From the NCBI GenBank assembly GCA_029204225.1, contig CM055097.1, positions 74,548,860 through 74,612,859 on the forward strand: 64,000 bases of DNA. The letters run 5' to 3'. Source of the DNA: Diphasiastrum complanatum (Eukaryota; Streptophyta; Lycopodiopsida; Lycopodiales; Lycopodiaceae). The translations under genes were made by a program, and so were the position numbers. The notes beneath the pieces were generated by a model. That model was not told the DNA's origin and searched no databases. It was given only the letters and a program-made list of their open reading frames with translations. This document shows, piece by piece, positions 57,401 to 64,000 of the stretch (position 1 is its first letter; every line of letters begins with the position of its first letter).

Positions 57401-60400
57401 TGTCCTAAGCGCTTGCACTAAACCATATAAAGGTTTCTTCTACTTGCAAACCATATGCTCCTTGCCCTTTATCTCATAACCCCTTGGCTGCTCCAAGTAA
57501 ACCTCTTCTTCAAGGTACCCATACAAGAACGCACTTTTAACATCCATCTGCTGAATGTCCCATCCAAAGTGAGCCACTAAAGCCCAAACCGTCCTCAATG
57601 CGTTCATCTTTGCCATTGGTGCGAAAGTCTCATCATAGTGAATTCCTTCCTCTTGTGCATAACCCTTGGCCACTAACCTTGCCTTGTACTTGTCAATCGA
57701 ACCATCTGATTTAAACTTAGTTTTGTCAACCCACTTGCATCCAATAGGTTTCTTATCTAATGGTACCTCCACAAGATCCCATGTCTCTTCATAATTGCCT
57801 CATGCTCCTCATCCATAGTTGTTTTCCAAACCTGCTCCTTTGAAGCATCTTCAAATCAAGTAGGATCACTTGTATCCAAAACTGAAGCCATGAAAGGATG
57901 ATGTGTCTCCTCATGATGTACATCACCTCTTGTCAAACACTTTGCTCTTTGTTGACTTGACTTTGCTTCATCTAGCATTTGTCCATCTTTGATTGTTTCA
58001 TAGTACCATCTCGGTAACTTCTTAGTAGGTGATGTAGAAGGTGAATAGGTATTAAAACACTTGACCTTTCCATCCTCTTGCCATGATCCATACGAGTATG
58101 AGCTTATAAACCTGTCGATTTTCTTTCCTGTATTAATTCTTGCTCATTTACTTCTAGTTCTTTCTCTTCACTACTATGATCAATGATAGGAGTTTTAGAC
58201 ATTTCGAAAAATATTCCTTCTTTGCTTTCTTCAAAAACTTGTTCACTGTCTTCCTCAAAGATTACATCCCTGCTCAATATGACCTTTTGTATTCAATTTT
58301 ATAAAGACGATAAGCCTTTTCTTCCTCATCATAACCAAGAAACAACCACCTGATCGCTTTTGAATCTAACGTTGATCTTTCTTCCTTTAACAAATGAGCA
58401 TAAGCAATGCTCCCAAAAACTTGTAAATGATCAACCCGTGGCTTTATACCTATGAATGCCTCTTCTAGTGTTCGATTCAAAACAGCCTTAGTAGGGCTTC
58501 TATTGAGCAAATAAATCGCTGTACTTACCGCTTTTCCCCATAGATGATTAGGTAGATTCTTACACTTTAGCATACTTGTTAGGCTCTCTTTGAACTACAC
58601 TCATACACAAACCACAATAAAGCATGTAGAGATAGATCTCAAACTCAAACTTTATTGAATTCATAATAAGTACATAGCATCAACAAGCATGAAACATATA
58701 CGAGCTGGCTGCCTTGTCTCCTCCCGACCTTTGCTGCATAGATTATGATTAGGAATGCCTCTCTCTCTAGGTTAACTTAGGCACAATCCTCAAGCACCCC
58801 TTAACCCTGACCCTTCCCAACGTCAACACATGGCCAATTCCATGCACAGTTGACACTTGCCACTTGGCAGTACCCTAACACATATAGGCAAGCAAGTAGG
58901 CTGCTTGATATACTGGTGAGTATTTGAAGGGAGATCTGGGATAGAAATATCAGATGCCTTGAGGAGGTGGGATGCTCAAGAAAACATGACAACCGATAAC
59001 CCTATTCATGAAGATGTTGGGAGGAGGTGAGTGTTGCCTATGTGTATCTTTTGTAAAATACTGGAAACAATTGGACTCATTGGATGTAGGTGATAAGTTG
59101 AAAGATGTCGCCAAGTTGTATAGGTAAAATTGCAAACTCATCCAGAATAATTAGGTGTGGAATAGAAAGCTTAGCTTGTATCATGCGTGATAACATAGTG
59201 GTCTATAATCGTGAGATACTAACTTGGTTCGATGAGGTGAGGCCTAAACACCATCTTTGTTGTGTACAAAGCTGTGGGGTGACAATGATATCGAAAATCT
59301 TGCACTTATTTGGAGTGAACTTTTAGAAGTAGAATCTCTCTAATTGGACAAGGGAAGCATGGCCTTTTTAAGTTGAGCAGTACTTGCATGCTGGCCTCAT
59401 ATTGAACATAGGATCATAAAAAGTACTCCTAAGTAATTGTAAGATGAAAGCACCTTCAATGGCTGGTGGTCAAAGATAAGTGCCTATCGTTTCATGAAAG
59501 CTTTGGATGTGTTGAAGACCATACTAGTCTTTGCAAGGTTCACCCCCAAAAGCATGGAGACTATGCAATTGTCTGTTTAACCCCTCTATAGTCGAAGAGA
59601 TGAGAACCACATCATTTGCATAAAGAAGAATGACAATCCGTGTTATTGCCCACCTGTACCACCACACTGCTTGATAATCCTCTCTAGCTCGTCAATGTAT
59701 AGTCCAAAAAGTGTAGGTGAAAGAGAGCAACCTTGCTTTACTCCAATGGTGCTCCAAATATACTCAAAATACGACTATCGTTCTGGAAACAGCCCAGAAC
59801 TTTCTCCTAAAGTGCCATCACAACCAAGGTAGTGTCAGCGTAATCAAGACGTCGTAATCTTTGGATGAGCAAGGAGCTTGGGACAAAATCAAAAGCTTTT
59901 ATGAATTGCACAAAACAACAGTAAACTTGCTTCCTTCTATGCCTAGCCTCCTCAATAAGAGCTTGAAGAGTGAAGATATGATTAGTAGTAGAGTAATGGG
60001 CCCTAAATCTTTGTCCTTAGTACTCAAAATTGACTGCAAACTAGTACCGTACAGCTTTGCAATAACATGCCTACCATGATAGTATGGTAATTACCAGGAT
60101 TCATGGGGTCAATAGACACGAAGAGTATGTTACGACCATGCTACCCAAGTAACAAAAGTTTTGGACTTAAGAGCAGTCTATGGTAGAGAAGTGCTTCATG
60201 TTTTGTTGGGGAGGCTTGTAACAACCAAGTTCTGTGAAGTCAAAGTAGGAAAAATGCTAGTTTTGGCATTTCAAGCCATGACGTTATGGTTGATTAAGAA
60301 AAAGAAAGTTTAGGTTTCTATGCTTGATTTTTCTTTATATCTTGTTTGAAAGATGGATCATAGTAACCAATGTTTCACTAAAACACATGTCATTCAATGA

Positions 60401-63400
60401 AACTTCGTTTCGAAAAGTCAGTTTTAAATGGACTGTTCGAAACAAATTTTAGCATTAAAAAAGAAAAGACCTAACGATCGTGTGTGTGTGTGCGCGCGTG
60501 TGCGTGTGTGTGCGCGTGCGTGTGTGTTTGTGAAAGTTTAGCATATAAACTTGTTAGAACTCAGTAGGGAATAGTAGGATTATGATTACTTTGTGCATGT
60601 GCAAAGCTGATTGTTTCCCATTTCGAATGTGTTGCAAAAAGGCTTTTCAAAAAGGTCCATGAAACATTGATACTAAATTACAATTTGAACCTCTCCAAAT
60701 CGATTTGTGATATAAATCTTTGTTTTAAGAATCCCTTTTTAAATTTTGTTTTTGTTTGAGTTTTTCTGTCCTTTTTTTTCAAAATGGTTTGTAAAAATCA
60801 AGGGTTTTAGAACGATCGAACTTCCAACTATTATTATCTTGAATTAATACGAACTAGTTTGAGTTGCGAGTGACTATGAGATAGATTGGTTCTAGCTAGA
60901 GAAGTGGAATCCATTTGAAGAGAGTTGTGAAGGATTTAATGACAAATATGGGGAGACACTTGTTGCCTAGAAAGAATAAGCAGCTCAAAGTTGACCGCAT
61001 CAGAGTCATGAGTATGACATAAGTTGAAAACACAATTGCAAATGACTAGTAGAAAGCATTCACATGCAAAGCTTGAAAGCTGCAAATTGAGGTGGTCATT
61101 TGTTCTTGGAAGATATGTTTTATGCACATCTTCGTTTAGTGTAGACAATATGAATAAAGTTTTTAGTTTACCAAGTGTTGCATATGAGGATAAGAAACGT
61201 GTCTATTGAAAGCGTTGAGTTAAGTTGAACTCTTGATTTAGGCTGAGCTCATCATGAACTCTACCCTAGTAAAAAAAAACATTGCCCGCAATGTGGGCTA
61301 CTATTTGAAATTGTCAATCATTGGAGCTACTTTTGTTCTACTTTTCCTGGTTTTCTTTCTTGGTCATACAGTTTGTGTTAGTGGTGTTTGTATAAAAGCT
61401 GAGTCCCTATAGTCGCGAAAATTCGCTTTTAGTACCATGAAGCTTGCGCTTTTGGACAGAGTATTTGAGAAAGCTATTTTTTCATGCTTTGAACATATGC
61501 AATTTGAGACGTCCTCTTGATAAAACAATATCTGAAACAAGTATATCATCAGGAGGTACAGGTCAGTTGGCATGAAACATCACATTGGACATTGGGCCAA
61601 AGATATTGCACTTACAAATAGTGATTCACATAATATTTCTTACCTTAAACCTTCCAGCTTATTGTTCCTCGATCATTTCCTTTCCTCCATCATTGCCCGA
61701 TACACACTCTTTTGATTCATCGCTGTCCTACCCATTTTTCGTTTGCTCCGTCTTATGTTATTTTGTTTCCCTGTTGTCAAATTCTTCCTTTTCTGCCAGT
61801 TCCTACTTGTGATTCTATCATACCTTCCACATAAGGTTCCTCAACTGATGACATCAGTTTCAGCCCAAATAATCGGCGTTCACAACACCATTAACCAACA
61901 TGCCTCTACACTGCAAGAAATCTAGGATCAAACGATCACTGTGGGAAAATGATGACTTCCATTTCTCTTTGCCTACCTTTACCCACTGCAGATCAGACTT
62001 ACAAATTTGTTTGCAAACACATGTTTAAGGTTACAAACTAGTGCCAGCAACTATGGTGCTCTCTTTGAGTAAGTTGAATGTTGCTCGGGTACATTGGCTT
62101 CTTTGGATCTGCTTTGAAATTGGTTGGTGCAGGCACATGAAAGTCCAATTGCAGACATGAGTGTTGATCCATCTGGTGGGCTACTTGCGACTGCTAGTGC
62201 AGATAGGAGTATTTTCATTTGGGATGTGGAGGGAGGTTATTGCACTCATGCGTTTCGTGGTCATAAGGGTGTTGTTACTAGCATCTTGTTTCACCCTGAT
62301 GTACATCGTTCTCTGGTGAGTCACTTGCATCAAGTCGGAGCAAAGAAAACAGTAAATTTTATCACAAATGTGAGTTTAAATGGATCTATTCACAACTCTG
62401 AGGATTGCCTATTGTATCTTACAGCTGTTTTCAGGAAGCGATGATGCAACTGTTCGCGTTTGGGATTTGGTTATGAAAAAATGTGTTGCTGTACTTGACA
62501 AACACTTTTCCACAATAACAAGCTTGGCAGTGTCAACAAACCATTTGAGCTTACTCACTGCTGGAAGGGATAAGGTACTGGCTCTTTACTAATTTGTATG
62601 TTTGTAAAATCATTTTGTCTTGATTGGACCTTTGTTTGTTTACCTGTAATTTGTCAGACTGCACTTTGCCGCTCATCATTCCTTTTATCACATTCTTTGT
62701 CATACAATCTATTATCTTAGCATGAAGCAGCTTCATCATTTTCTCTCTTAGTATATGTGTTTGTATTCCTTTGCTGTAAAACTGTATTATCTGTTCGATT
62801 ATACTGCTCTGAGCTATCATCTATAGCCTTTGAATCGCTGCCTTTGAGGCATTCAAAATTAAGTTTAGCATTATGTCTTCTGATGAGGCAAAATGTCTTG
62901 ATTCTATAATTTCTATGCATCTTATCTTACCTTCTCTTTCTTTGCTGTGCAAGTCAATTTCTCAAATTTGTGTATCATGAATCTTGTTATGTAGGTGGTG
63001 AATGTGTGGAGTGTACATGATTACAGCTTGAAAGCCACAGTTCCTGTCTTTGAAGCAGTTGAGGCAGTGTGCATTGTTCCTGATGGATGGCTTGCACCTG
63101 GGAGTCAGAATTTCAATGAAGAAAAATTCCTGAGTAAGAAACAGAAGAAAACTAGTGGATCTTCACTACGCTTTTTCACAGTAGGAGAACGTGGTCTGAT
63201 TAGAGCGTGGCTTGCAGATGGGTGAGCCTCTATTACATTTGTGTGAACTTTGTATAGTATCTCGTTTTCTTTCTTGTGAGCGCAGATATATTTAATTTTC
63301 AACTCTTTTCAATTTTCATTTTCTTTTGTGTAATCGTGTCATATGCATTTGTGAGTATTCTTCATCTTCATGTTCTGACTGATTGTCACGATTCAGTGCT

Positions 63401-63679
63401 GTTTGTGTGTACGAACAGAAAACCTCAGACGCCATGATTGGGTTTGATAAAGAAGAAACAAAAGGAGGTCTTGTGGCAGCAAGTTTGACTCATTCTCCTG
63501 AAGGGCTGATGTGTGTCACTGCCGATCAACGACTCTTGTTCTATGAGCTTACCCAACCCCATTCACAGGATATTGACTTCACTCTTAATAAGCGCCTGAT
63601 TGGTTATAATGATGAAGTCACGGATCTCAAGTTTTTGGGAGGAGACTCTCTCCTTGCAGTTTCCACCAATTCAGAGCAG
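38072..63679 (+). CDS. TOZ: TOZ/UTP13 (TBL3-like) WD40 protein, exons 1-5, 3' part beyond window
   Basis: Exons 38072-38371, 62133-62315, 62425-62574, 62995-63221 and 63397-63679 join in frame to 381 codons with GT..AG borders. The start MAPPLAYKKNFRV and the WD40 blades (RQIKHWEIQS; SGGLLATASADRSIFIWDVE; FRGHKGVVTSILFHP; SGSDDATVRVWDL; LLTAGRDKVVNVWSVHDY; FFTVGERGLIRAW) follow plant TORMOZEMBRYO DEFECTIVE and yeast Utp13 closely. That protein is a nucleolar U3 snoRNP/small-subunit processome component needed for early 18S pre-rRNA cleavage. The family is about 850-900 residues, with a second propeller and a C-terminal Utp13 domain that must lie right of the window. Exons show no stops or frameshifts, so the gene is probably active. 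Intron 1 is extremely large. Confidence 0.93.
38495..38944 (+). other. Unassigned 149-codon frame in intron 1
   Basis: The part at 38640-38880 (AEILAYFSRSETAINLSEQR, then QEAYLQFKRPLYTASP) looks protein-like, but I do not recognise it and see no splice partners. It could be a captured or retroposed gene fragment, or chance. Confidence 0.25.
39000..39690 (-). mobile_element. Copia fragment (RT end and RNase H)
   Basis: Minus-strand frames read LLHQFMKDLGLLH, CLGIEVWRSNNNMF, ATPSMDETLYQQLEGSMI, HWKAKRVLRYVKE and VALSSTQADHRI, the usual series at the end of Copia pol (SSTEAEY in intact elements). Stops and small indels make it non-functional. Upstream domains and LTRs are absent. Confidence 0.75.
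39788..39848. repeat. (GA)30 microsatellite at the 3' side of LINE copy A
   Basis: Pure GA on the + strand, thus (CT)n on the LINE sense strand, just beyond the LINE 3' sequence. Confidence 0.95.
39850..41216 (-). mobile_element. LINE copy A: ORF1 joined to the 3' end
   Basis: On the minus strand, ORF1 sequence (41124-40476, with KALNVRVRVILNSLNVVEEA and AWRPKKDPYTLVIHFTSVSH) is followed at about 40490 by the C-terminal zinc-finger and 3' untranslated part of ORF2 (QLCSL- and RYHCL-type region, 40210-40480). Endonuclease and RT, about 2.5 kb, are missing, so this is an internally deleted copy. It sits directly downstream of LINE copy B in the same orientation. Confidence 0.75.
41753..44935 (-). 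CDS. LINE ORF2: partial endonuclease, reverse transcriptase, zinc finger
   Basis: 1060 codons without a stop. Residues 4-25 are Leu-Ser repeats from a (CT)n tract and are not original. The C-terminal half of the APE endonuclease follows (LLAGDFNARTSSRQTEF near 40; TISDHSLLHIS near 150). RT blocks include HPILKAGDPMNVGNYRTI, GQAGFRPGYSTSDQ, CCFVDFRKAFDSVPR, GVKQGCPLSPTLFALYIDDL and the catalytic YADD at residues 589-592. At 919 lies a CCHC zinc finger of the zf-RVT type (CQLCSLQEVEDEFHFIFRC). The missing half of the endonuclease means it cannot mobilise itself, but the RT could still be intact. It is antisense to TOZ, so the TOZ primary transcript would not express it. Confidence 0.88.
44862..44926. 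repeat. (GA)32 microsatellite at the LINE B 5' junction
   Basis: GA on the + strand. It forms the artificial Leu-Ser start of the LINE frame. Confidence 0.95.
44927..45204. repeat. (GT)n/(GA)n tract and degenerate telomere-like DNA
   Basis: GTGTGT and GAGAGA tracts to about 45050, then GGGTTTAGGGTACTTAGTAC and similar TTAGG-type fragments to 45175. The sequence is related in reverse orientation to 49862-50010. Confidence 0.6.
45205..48625 (-). mobile_element. LINE copy C: ORF1 fused to RT, endonuclease deleted
   Basis: On the minus strand, ORF1 (48625 to about 47800) passes into RT (47640-45749) without an endonuclease. RT is in at least three frames: 47562-46975 (GQAGFRAHYSTTDH, CCFVDFGKAFDFVPR), 46944-46759 (LYADDVVLVS) and 46798-45749. 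The zinc finger lost its last Cys through a 4-5 residue deletion (HFIFRYEIRGRYHCLF). The 3' end has ATTCCAAAAGGCAT (45241-45254), AATAAA and a (CTT)n tail. Confidence 0.8.
48093..48625 (-). pseudogene. LINE ORF1 (coiled coil), copy C
   Basis: Minus-strand frame with a Pro/Ser-rich start, then a long coiled coil (IDQIKADFQILRQEISQLKE ... MLQSKVASLEQSI). The conserved end SWASVLKKG...SAPISSVISATISEE precedes the RNA-binding region, which continues out of frame (NIRVRRIPDTQDALAEA). The apparent first 20 residues up to 48680 come from the adjacent hAT intron, not the LINE. Confidence 0.65.
48640..49508 (+). mobile_element. hAT transposase fragment, + strand half of an inverted pair
   Basis: Intron sequence (48640-48975, ending TGTGAACTAG) precedes an exon at 48976-49171 encoding YGCTIISDGWSDTRRRHILN and LVSSCMG. 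After a second intron the exon at 49329-49508 encodes VITDNVSHCFSMGRL and FWTPCAAHCLDLLIEDVAKI. These are the same DUF659 blocks as in 33956-35376, so it belongs to a related hAT family. Homology stops at 49508, where the inverted arm begins. Confidence 0.75.
49500..49820 (-). mobile_element. hAT fragment, minus-strand half of the inverted pair
   Basis: On the minus strand, 49815-49666 encodes LLDEWASVDQKLEPLRKAWA, the exon that should precede YGCTI. A donor GTACGT follows, then 160 bases of intron. That intron is the reverse complement of the intron start at 48640-48830 with small differences (ATGTAGTATGTACATTGTA and GTGGTGGCAT blocks). The two halves thus form long inverted arms around the + strand exons. 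Confidence 0.7.
49820..49859. repeat. (CT)20 microsatellite
   Basis: Pure CT tract at the outer edge of the hAT fragment. Confidence 0.95.
49862..50340. repeat. Degenerate CCCTAA/CTAAATT motifs and (CA)n tracts
   Basis: TATACCCTAAATTCTAAATT and AACCCTAACTGCTAAC, then mixed (CA)n with ACAATCACTCAC repeats. HTHTH-type frames here are not genes. Confidence 0.75.
50385..50775. repeat. Cluster of GGTTCGAACC palindromes
   Basis: Many copies of CGGTTCGAACCG, GATTCGAACC and variants at 50390-50470 and 50675-50770. A smaller cluster of the same type is at 41395-41475. No tRNA body surrounds them. Confidence 0.65.
50847..50929. repeat. (GA)41 microsatellite at the 3' side of LINE copy D
   Basis: Pure GA tract on the + strand. 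Confidence 0.95.
52803..52947 (+). repeat. 5' LTR of the TRIM
   Basis: 145 bp, TG...CA, with TGTTGG at the start and CTAACA at the end as short imperfect inverted repeats. The tRNA-like segment occupies its middle half. Confidence 0.92.
52845..52918 (+). ncRNA. tRNA-like sequence with Pol III A and B boxes inside the 5' LTR
   Basis: A 74-base segment folds like a tRNA. The acceptor stem is GGGCGGA with TCTGTCC (two G-T pairs) plus discriminator A. The D arm is GCTC-AGTGGTA-GAGC and the T arm CTGGG-TTCGAAT-CCTAG. The anticodon arm is disturbed: the stem has a mismatch or the loop about three extra bases, so no anticodon can be assigned safely. A box TAGCTCAGTGG (52852-52862) and B box GGTTCGAATCC (52897-52907) fit the consensus perfectly and are spaced as in tRNA genes. 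It is thus probably a Pol III promoter, not a working tRNA. Confidence 0.8.
52948..52963 (+). other. TRIM primer-binding site
   Basis: TGGTATTAGAGCCAAG differs by one base from the usual plant TGGTATCAGAGC site complementary to initiator Met-tRNA, with no gap after the LTR. Confidence 0.88.
53064..53206 (+). repeat. 3' LTR of the TRIM
   Basis: 143 bp, nearly identical to the 5' LTR. Differences include A to C in the A box (TCGCTCAGTGG) and loss of CG from the B box (GGTTAATCC), so its Pol III promoter looks broken. Confidence 0.92.
53315..54400 (-). pseudogene. LINE ORF1 (coiled coil plus RNA-binding domain), copy D
   Basis: The last 201 codons (53917-53315) are open. They hold a coiled coil (LLREETEQLKMEFAAF), the conserved TWASLFKN...STFISATISEE hinge, and a basic RRM-like domain (AWRTKKDNTVLIIWFKSIEE, then GTHIFLDDDLTFMQVTERK). 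Upstream (54400-54070) an Ala/Gln-rich, GCN-repeat segment (AAQQQAPAAVQVAAQAA) is probably the protein's N-terminus, now separated by a stop and frameshift. ORF1 proteins of LINEs bind the element RNA. Confidence 0.7.
54403..54494. repeat. (GA)31 then (AAAG)n tail of LINE copy E
   Basis: On the LINE sense (minus) strand the 3' end reads AATAAAGC, (TTTC)n, then (CT)n, so the element ends in simple repeats rather than poly(A). Confidence 0.85.
54495..55985 (-). mobile_element. LINE copy E, heavily deleted
   Basis: On the minus strand: end of ORF1 (GTKIFMDDDLTYIQ, 55965-55920), endonuclease (about 55735-55430, LFIAACYFPPESSSF), then directly RT (KKAFDSVPQSLSIQRLRDLG, 55380-55320; LSPTLFGLYIAELERVI, 55220-55170; the YADD box altered to YTVD, which removes the catalytic pair). 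RT fragments run to about 54790, followed by the 3' region with hairpin ATGCCAAAAGGCAT (54514-54527) and AATAAA. Confidence 0.75.
56060..56570 (-). mobile_element. Diverged LINE 3' fragment
   Basis: Blocks such as GACGATGGTATTACCCCC and ATAAATGGGACATCAAAATATG align with the zinc-finger and C-terminal region of the other copies (AACAATGGTATCGTCCTC, ATACTGGGCAGCGAAAGATG). It is too decayed for a frame. Confidence 0.4.
56600..57010 (-). mobile_element. Possible LTR of the adjoining Copia fragment
   Basis: On the minus strand the Copia fragment is followed by AGGGGGAGAGTTAG, a good polypurine tract, and then about 400 bases of non-coding DNA as expected for a 3' LTR. No second LTR was found, so the limits are uncertain. 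Confidence 0.35.
57020..58575 (-). mobile_element. Copia fragment (integrase end, RT)
   Basis: Minus-strand frames: integrase C-terminal part (LPNHLWGKAVSTAIYLLNRS, LGYDEEEKAYRLY; 58573-58274), then RT (GCKWVDKTKFKSDGSIDKYK, HYDETFAPMAKM, QQMDVKSAFLYGYLEEEVYL; 57772-57440). The region after it (57278-57096) gives SKEFDMKDFKRLQNCLDIEV. Several stops and a deletion between integrase and RT. Orientation is antisense to TOZ. Confidence 0.8.
58576..58890. other. Unassigned segment between Copia and LINE fragments
   Basis: Contains a short AATAAA-like end region on the minus strand and nothing coding. Possibly part of a retroelement flank. Confidence 0.3.
58890..60130 (-). mobile_element. LINE copy F, RT fragment
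   Basis: The sequence aligns block by block with 46098-47350 of LINE copy C: TGATATACTGGTGAGTATTTG with TGATATACTGATGGGTGCCC, and CTTGCTTTACTCCAATGGTG with CTGCTTCACCCCAATAGTG. It thus covers the RT core and C-terminal region on the minus strand. Many indels leave no frame longer than about 60-70 codons. Confidence 0.7.
60131..62132. other. Right part of TOZ intron 1, unique-looking DNA
   Basis: About 2 kb of AT-rich, mostly single-copy-looking intron, with a (GT)n/(GC)n tract at 60480-60532 and no transposon recognised. Short frames have no support. The final 40 bases are a normal pyrimidine-rich acceptor region. Confidence 0.6.
62133..62315 (+). CDS. TOZ: TOZ exon 2 (61 codons)
   Basis: Acceptor TTGGTGCAG, donor CTCTG then GTGAGT, phase 0 at both ends. 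Encodes AHESPIADMSVDPSGGLLAT and FRGHKGVVTSILFHP, two blades of the N-terminal propeller. Confidence 0.93.
62425..62574 (+). CDS. TOZ: TOZ exon 3 (50 codons)
   Basis: Acceptor ATCTTACAG is chosen over TTTTCAG 14 bases later because only it keeps phase 0 and restores LFSGSDDATVRVWDL. Ends TAGRDK before GTACTG. Confidence 0.9.
62995..63221 (+). CDS. TOZ: TOZ exon 4 (227 bp)
   Basis: Acceptor TTATGTAG, donor GATGG then GTGAGC. Encodes VVNVWSVHDYSLKATVPVFE, a lysine-rich linker (LSKKQKKTSG), and FFTVGERGLIRAWLADG. It ends two bases into a Gly codon. Confidence 0.92.
63397..63679 (+). CDS. TOZ: TOZ exon 5 (283 bp)
   Basis: Acceptor CACGATTCAG completes the Gly codon and continues AVCVYEQKTSDAMIGFDKEE, CVTADQRLLFYEL and NKRLIGYNDEVTDLKFLGG. 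Ends AGAGCAG before GTATCC, phase 0. The remaining exons are outside the window. Confidence 0.92.
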
Positions 63680-64000
63680 GTATCCATTTTTTGTGACTGA
63701 AATTTGGTGAGTGTTTCATGCCATACATGAGTTGCATGATGCATCAAGTCTTAATCTACATACATTGCTGCGGTGCTCTTTCACGTGATGCTGGCCCTTT
63801 GAAAATGTGAATTCTAATTACAAAATATCTTCAGTTGTTTATTCTGATGAATCAATCCCATTAAATGATTTGGTAAAAATAGGAATATAAAGGGCCTTAG
63901 CACACTTGATGTAAAGATGTTGTAGGATAGTCCATGCTATGCTTAATAAACTTGACAGTTGAATTCTTGGGAGTGCATTCACGGAGTATTGCAGTTCAAT
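63680..64000 (+). other. TOZ intron 5 (partial)
   Basis: Starts with the donor GTATCC and runs to the right edge of the window without a further exon. Confidence 0.75.

Larger units (their letters stand above)
38372..62132 (+). other. TOZ intron 1, 23,761 bp, filled with transposons
   Basis: Donor GTCTGT at 38372 and acceptor TTGGTGCAG at 62132. No conserved residue of the family is missing between exons 1 and 2, so nothing coding is expected inside. It contains six or seven LINE copies, two Copia fragments, an inverted hAT duplication and a miniature LTR element. Every LINE and Copia coding strand is opposite to the gene. Confidence 0.9.

Noticed and set aside
62439-62441. Alternative acceptor TTTTCAG for TOZ exon 3
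   Set aside because: Using it would shift the frame relative to exon 2 and delete residues expected before GSDDATVRVWDL; the upstream ATCTTACAG at 62424 keeps phase 0.

Overview
This window is nuclear DNA of a land plant with a large, transposon-rich genome. The evidence is a plant-type split gene with canonical GT..AG introns, exons of plant housekeeping genes (TOZ/UTP13, XAP5/XCT, a MOSC protein, a STIG1-like fragment), TTTAGGG-type telomere motifs, and Copia, Ty3-like, hAT, LINE and Helitron-like elements. A non-flowering lineage (fern, lycophyte or gymnosperm) would fit the 24-kb intron and the LINE type, but that is only an inference. There is no prokaryotic or organellar gene organisation. 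All coordinates were read by eye, and family names rest on motifs I recognise, not on searches.

Layout. (1) 1-18.3 kb: repeats only. The most notable is a family with Helitron-like termini: 5' TCTATATATA, and 3' a 7-bp-stem hairpin GCCCGTC/GACGGGC followed 8 nt later by CTAG. Copies are joined head to tail (3'-CTAG directly followed by the next TC). Between these ends lie broken exons of unrelated genes: a STIG1-like piece, a duplicated MOSC exon, an unidentified exon and two XAP5/XCT exons. The exons keep splice sites, as expected of DNA-level gene-fragment capture. (2) 18.3-20.2 kb: a decayed coiled-coil/Gln-rich coding region I cannot name. (3) 20.7-33.3 kb: LTR retrotransposons, including one structurally complete Copia element (26693-32896, two LTRs, PBS, imperfect TSD) nested in an older minus-strand element. 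(4) 33.3-37.4 kb: a long inverted repeat and a decayed three- to four-exon hAT transposase gene.

(5) 37.8 kb to the end: the only apparently functional host gene, an orthologue of TOZ/UTP13 (TBL3), a WD40 protein of the small-subunit processome. Exon 1 is at 38072-38371 behind a telo-box; exons 2-5 are at 62133-63679, and the gene runs off the right edge. Intron 1 is 23,761 bp. It is filled with six or seven copies of one LINE family, all antisense to the host gene and chained head to tail at (CT)n tails, plus antisense Copia fragments and an inverted hAT duplication.

The most unusual object is a 404-bp element at 52803-53206 inside one of these LINEs. It is a miniature LTR retrotransposon (TRIM) with 145/143-bp LTRs, an initiator-Met-tRNA PBS, a polypurine tract and a perfect ATCCC target duplication. 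Each LTR contains a tRNA-like sequence; the 5' LTR has perfect Pol III A and B boxes. The whole element lacks any TTTT Pol III terminator.
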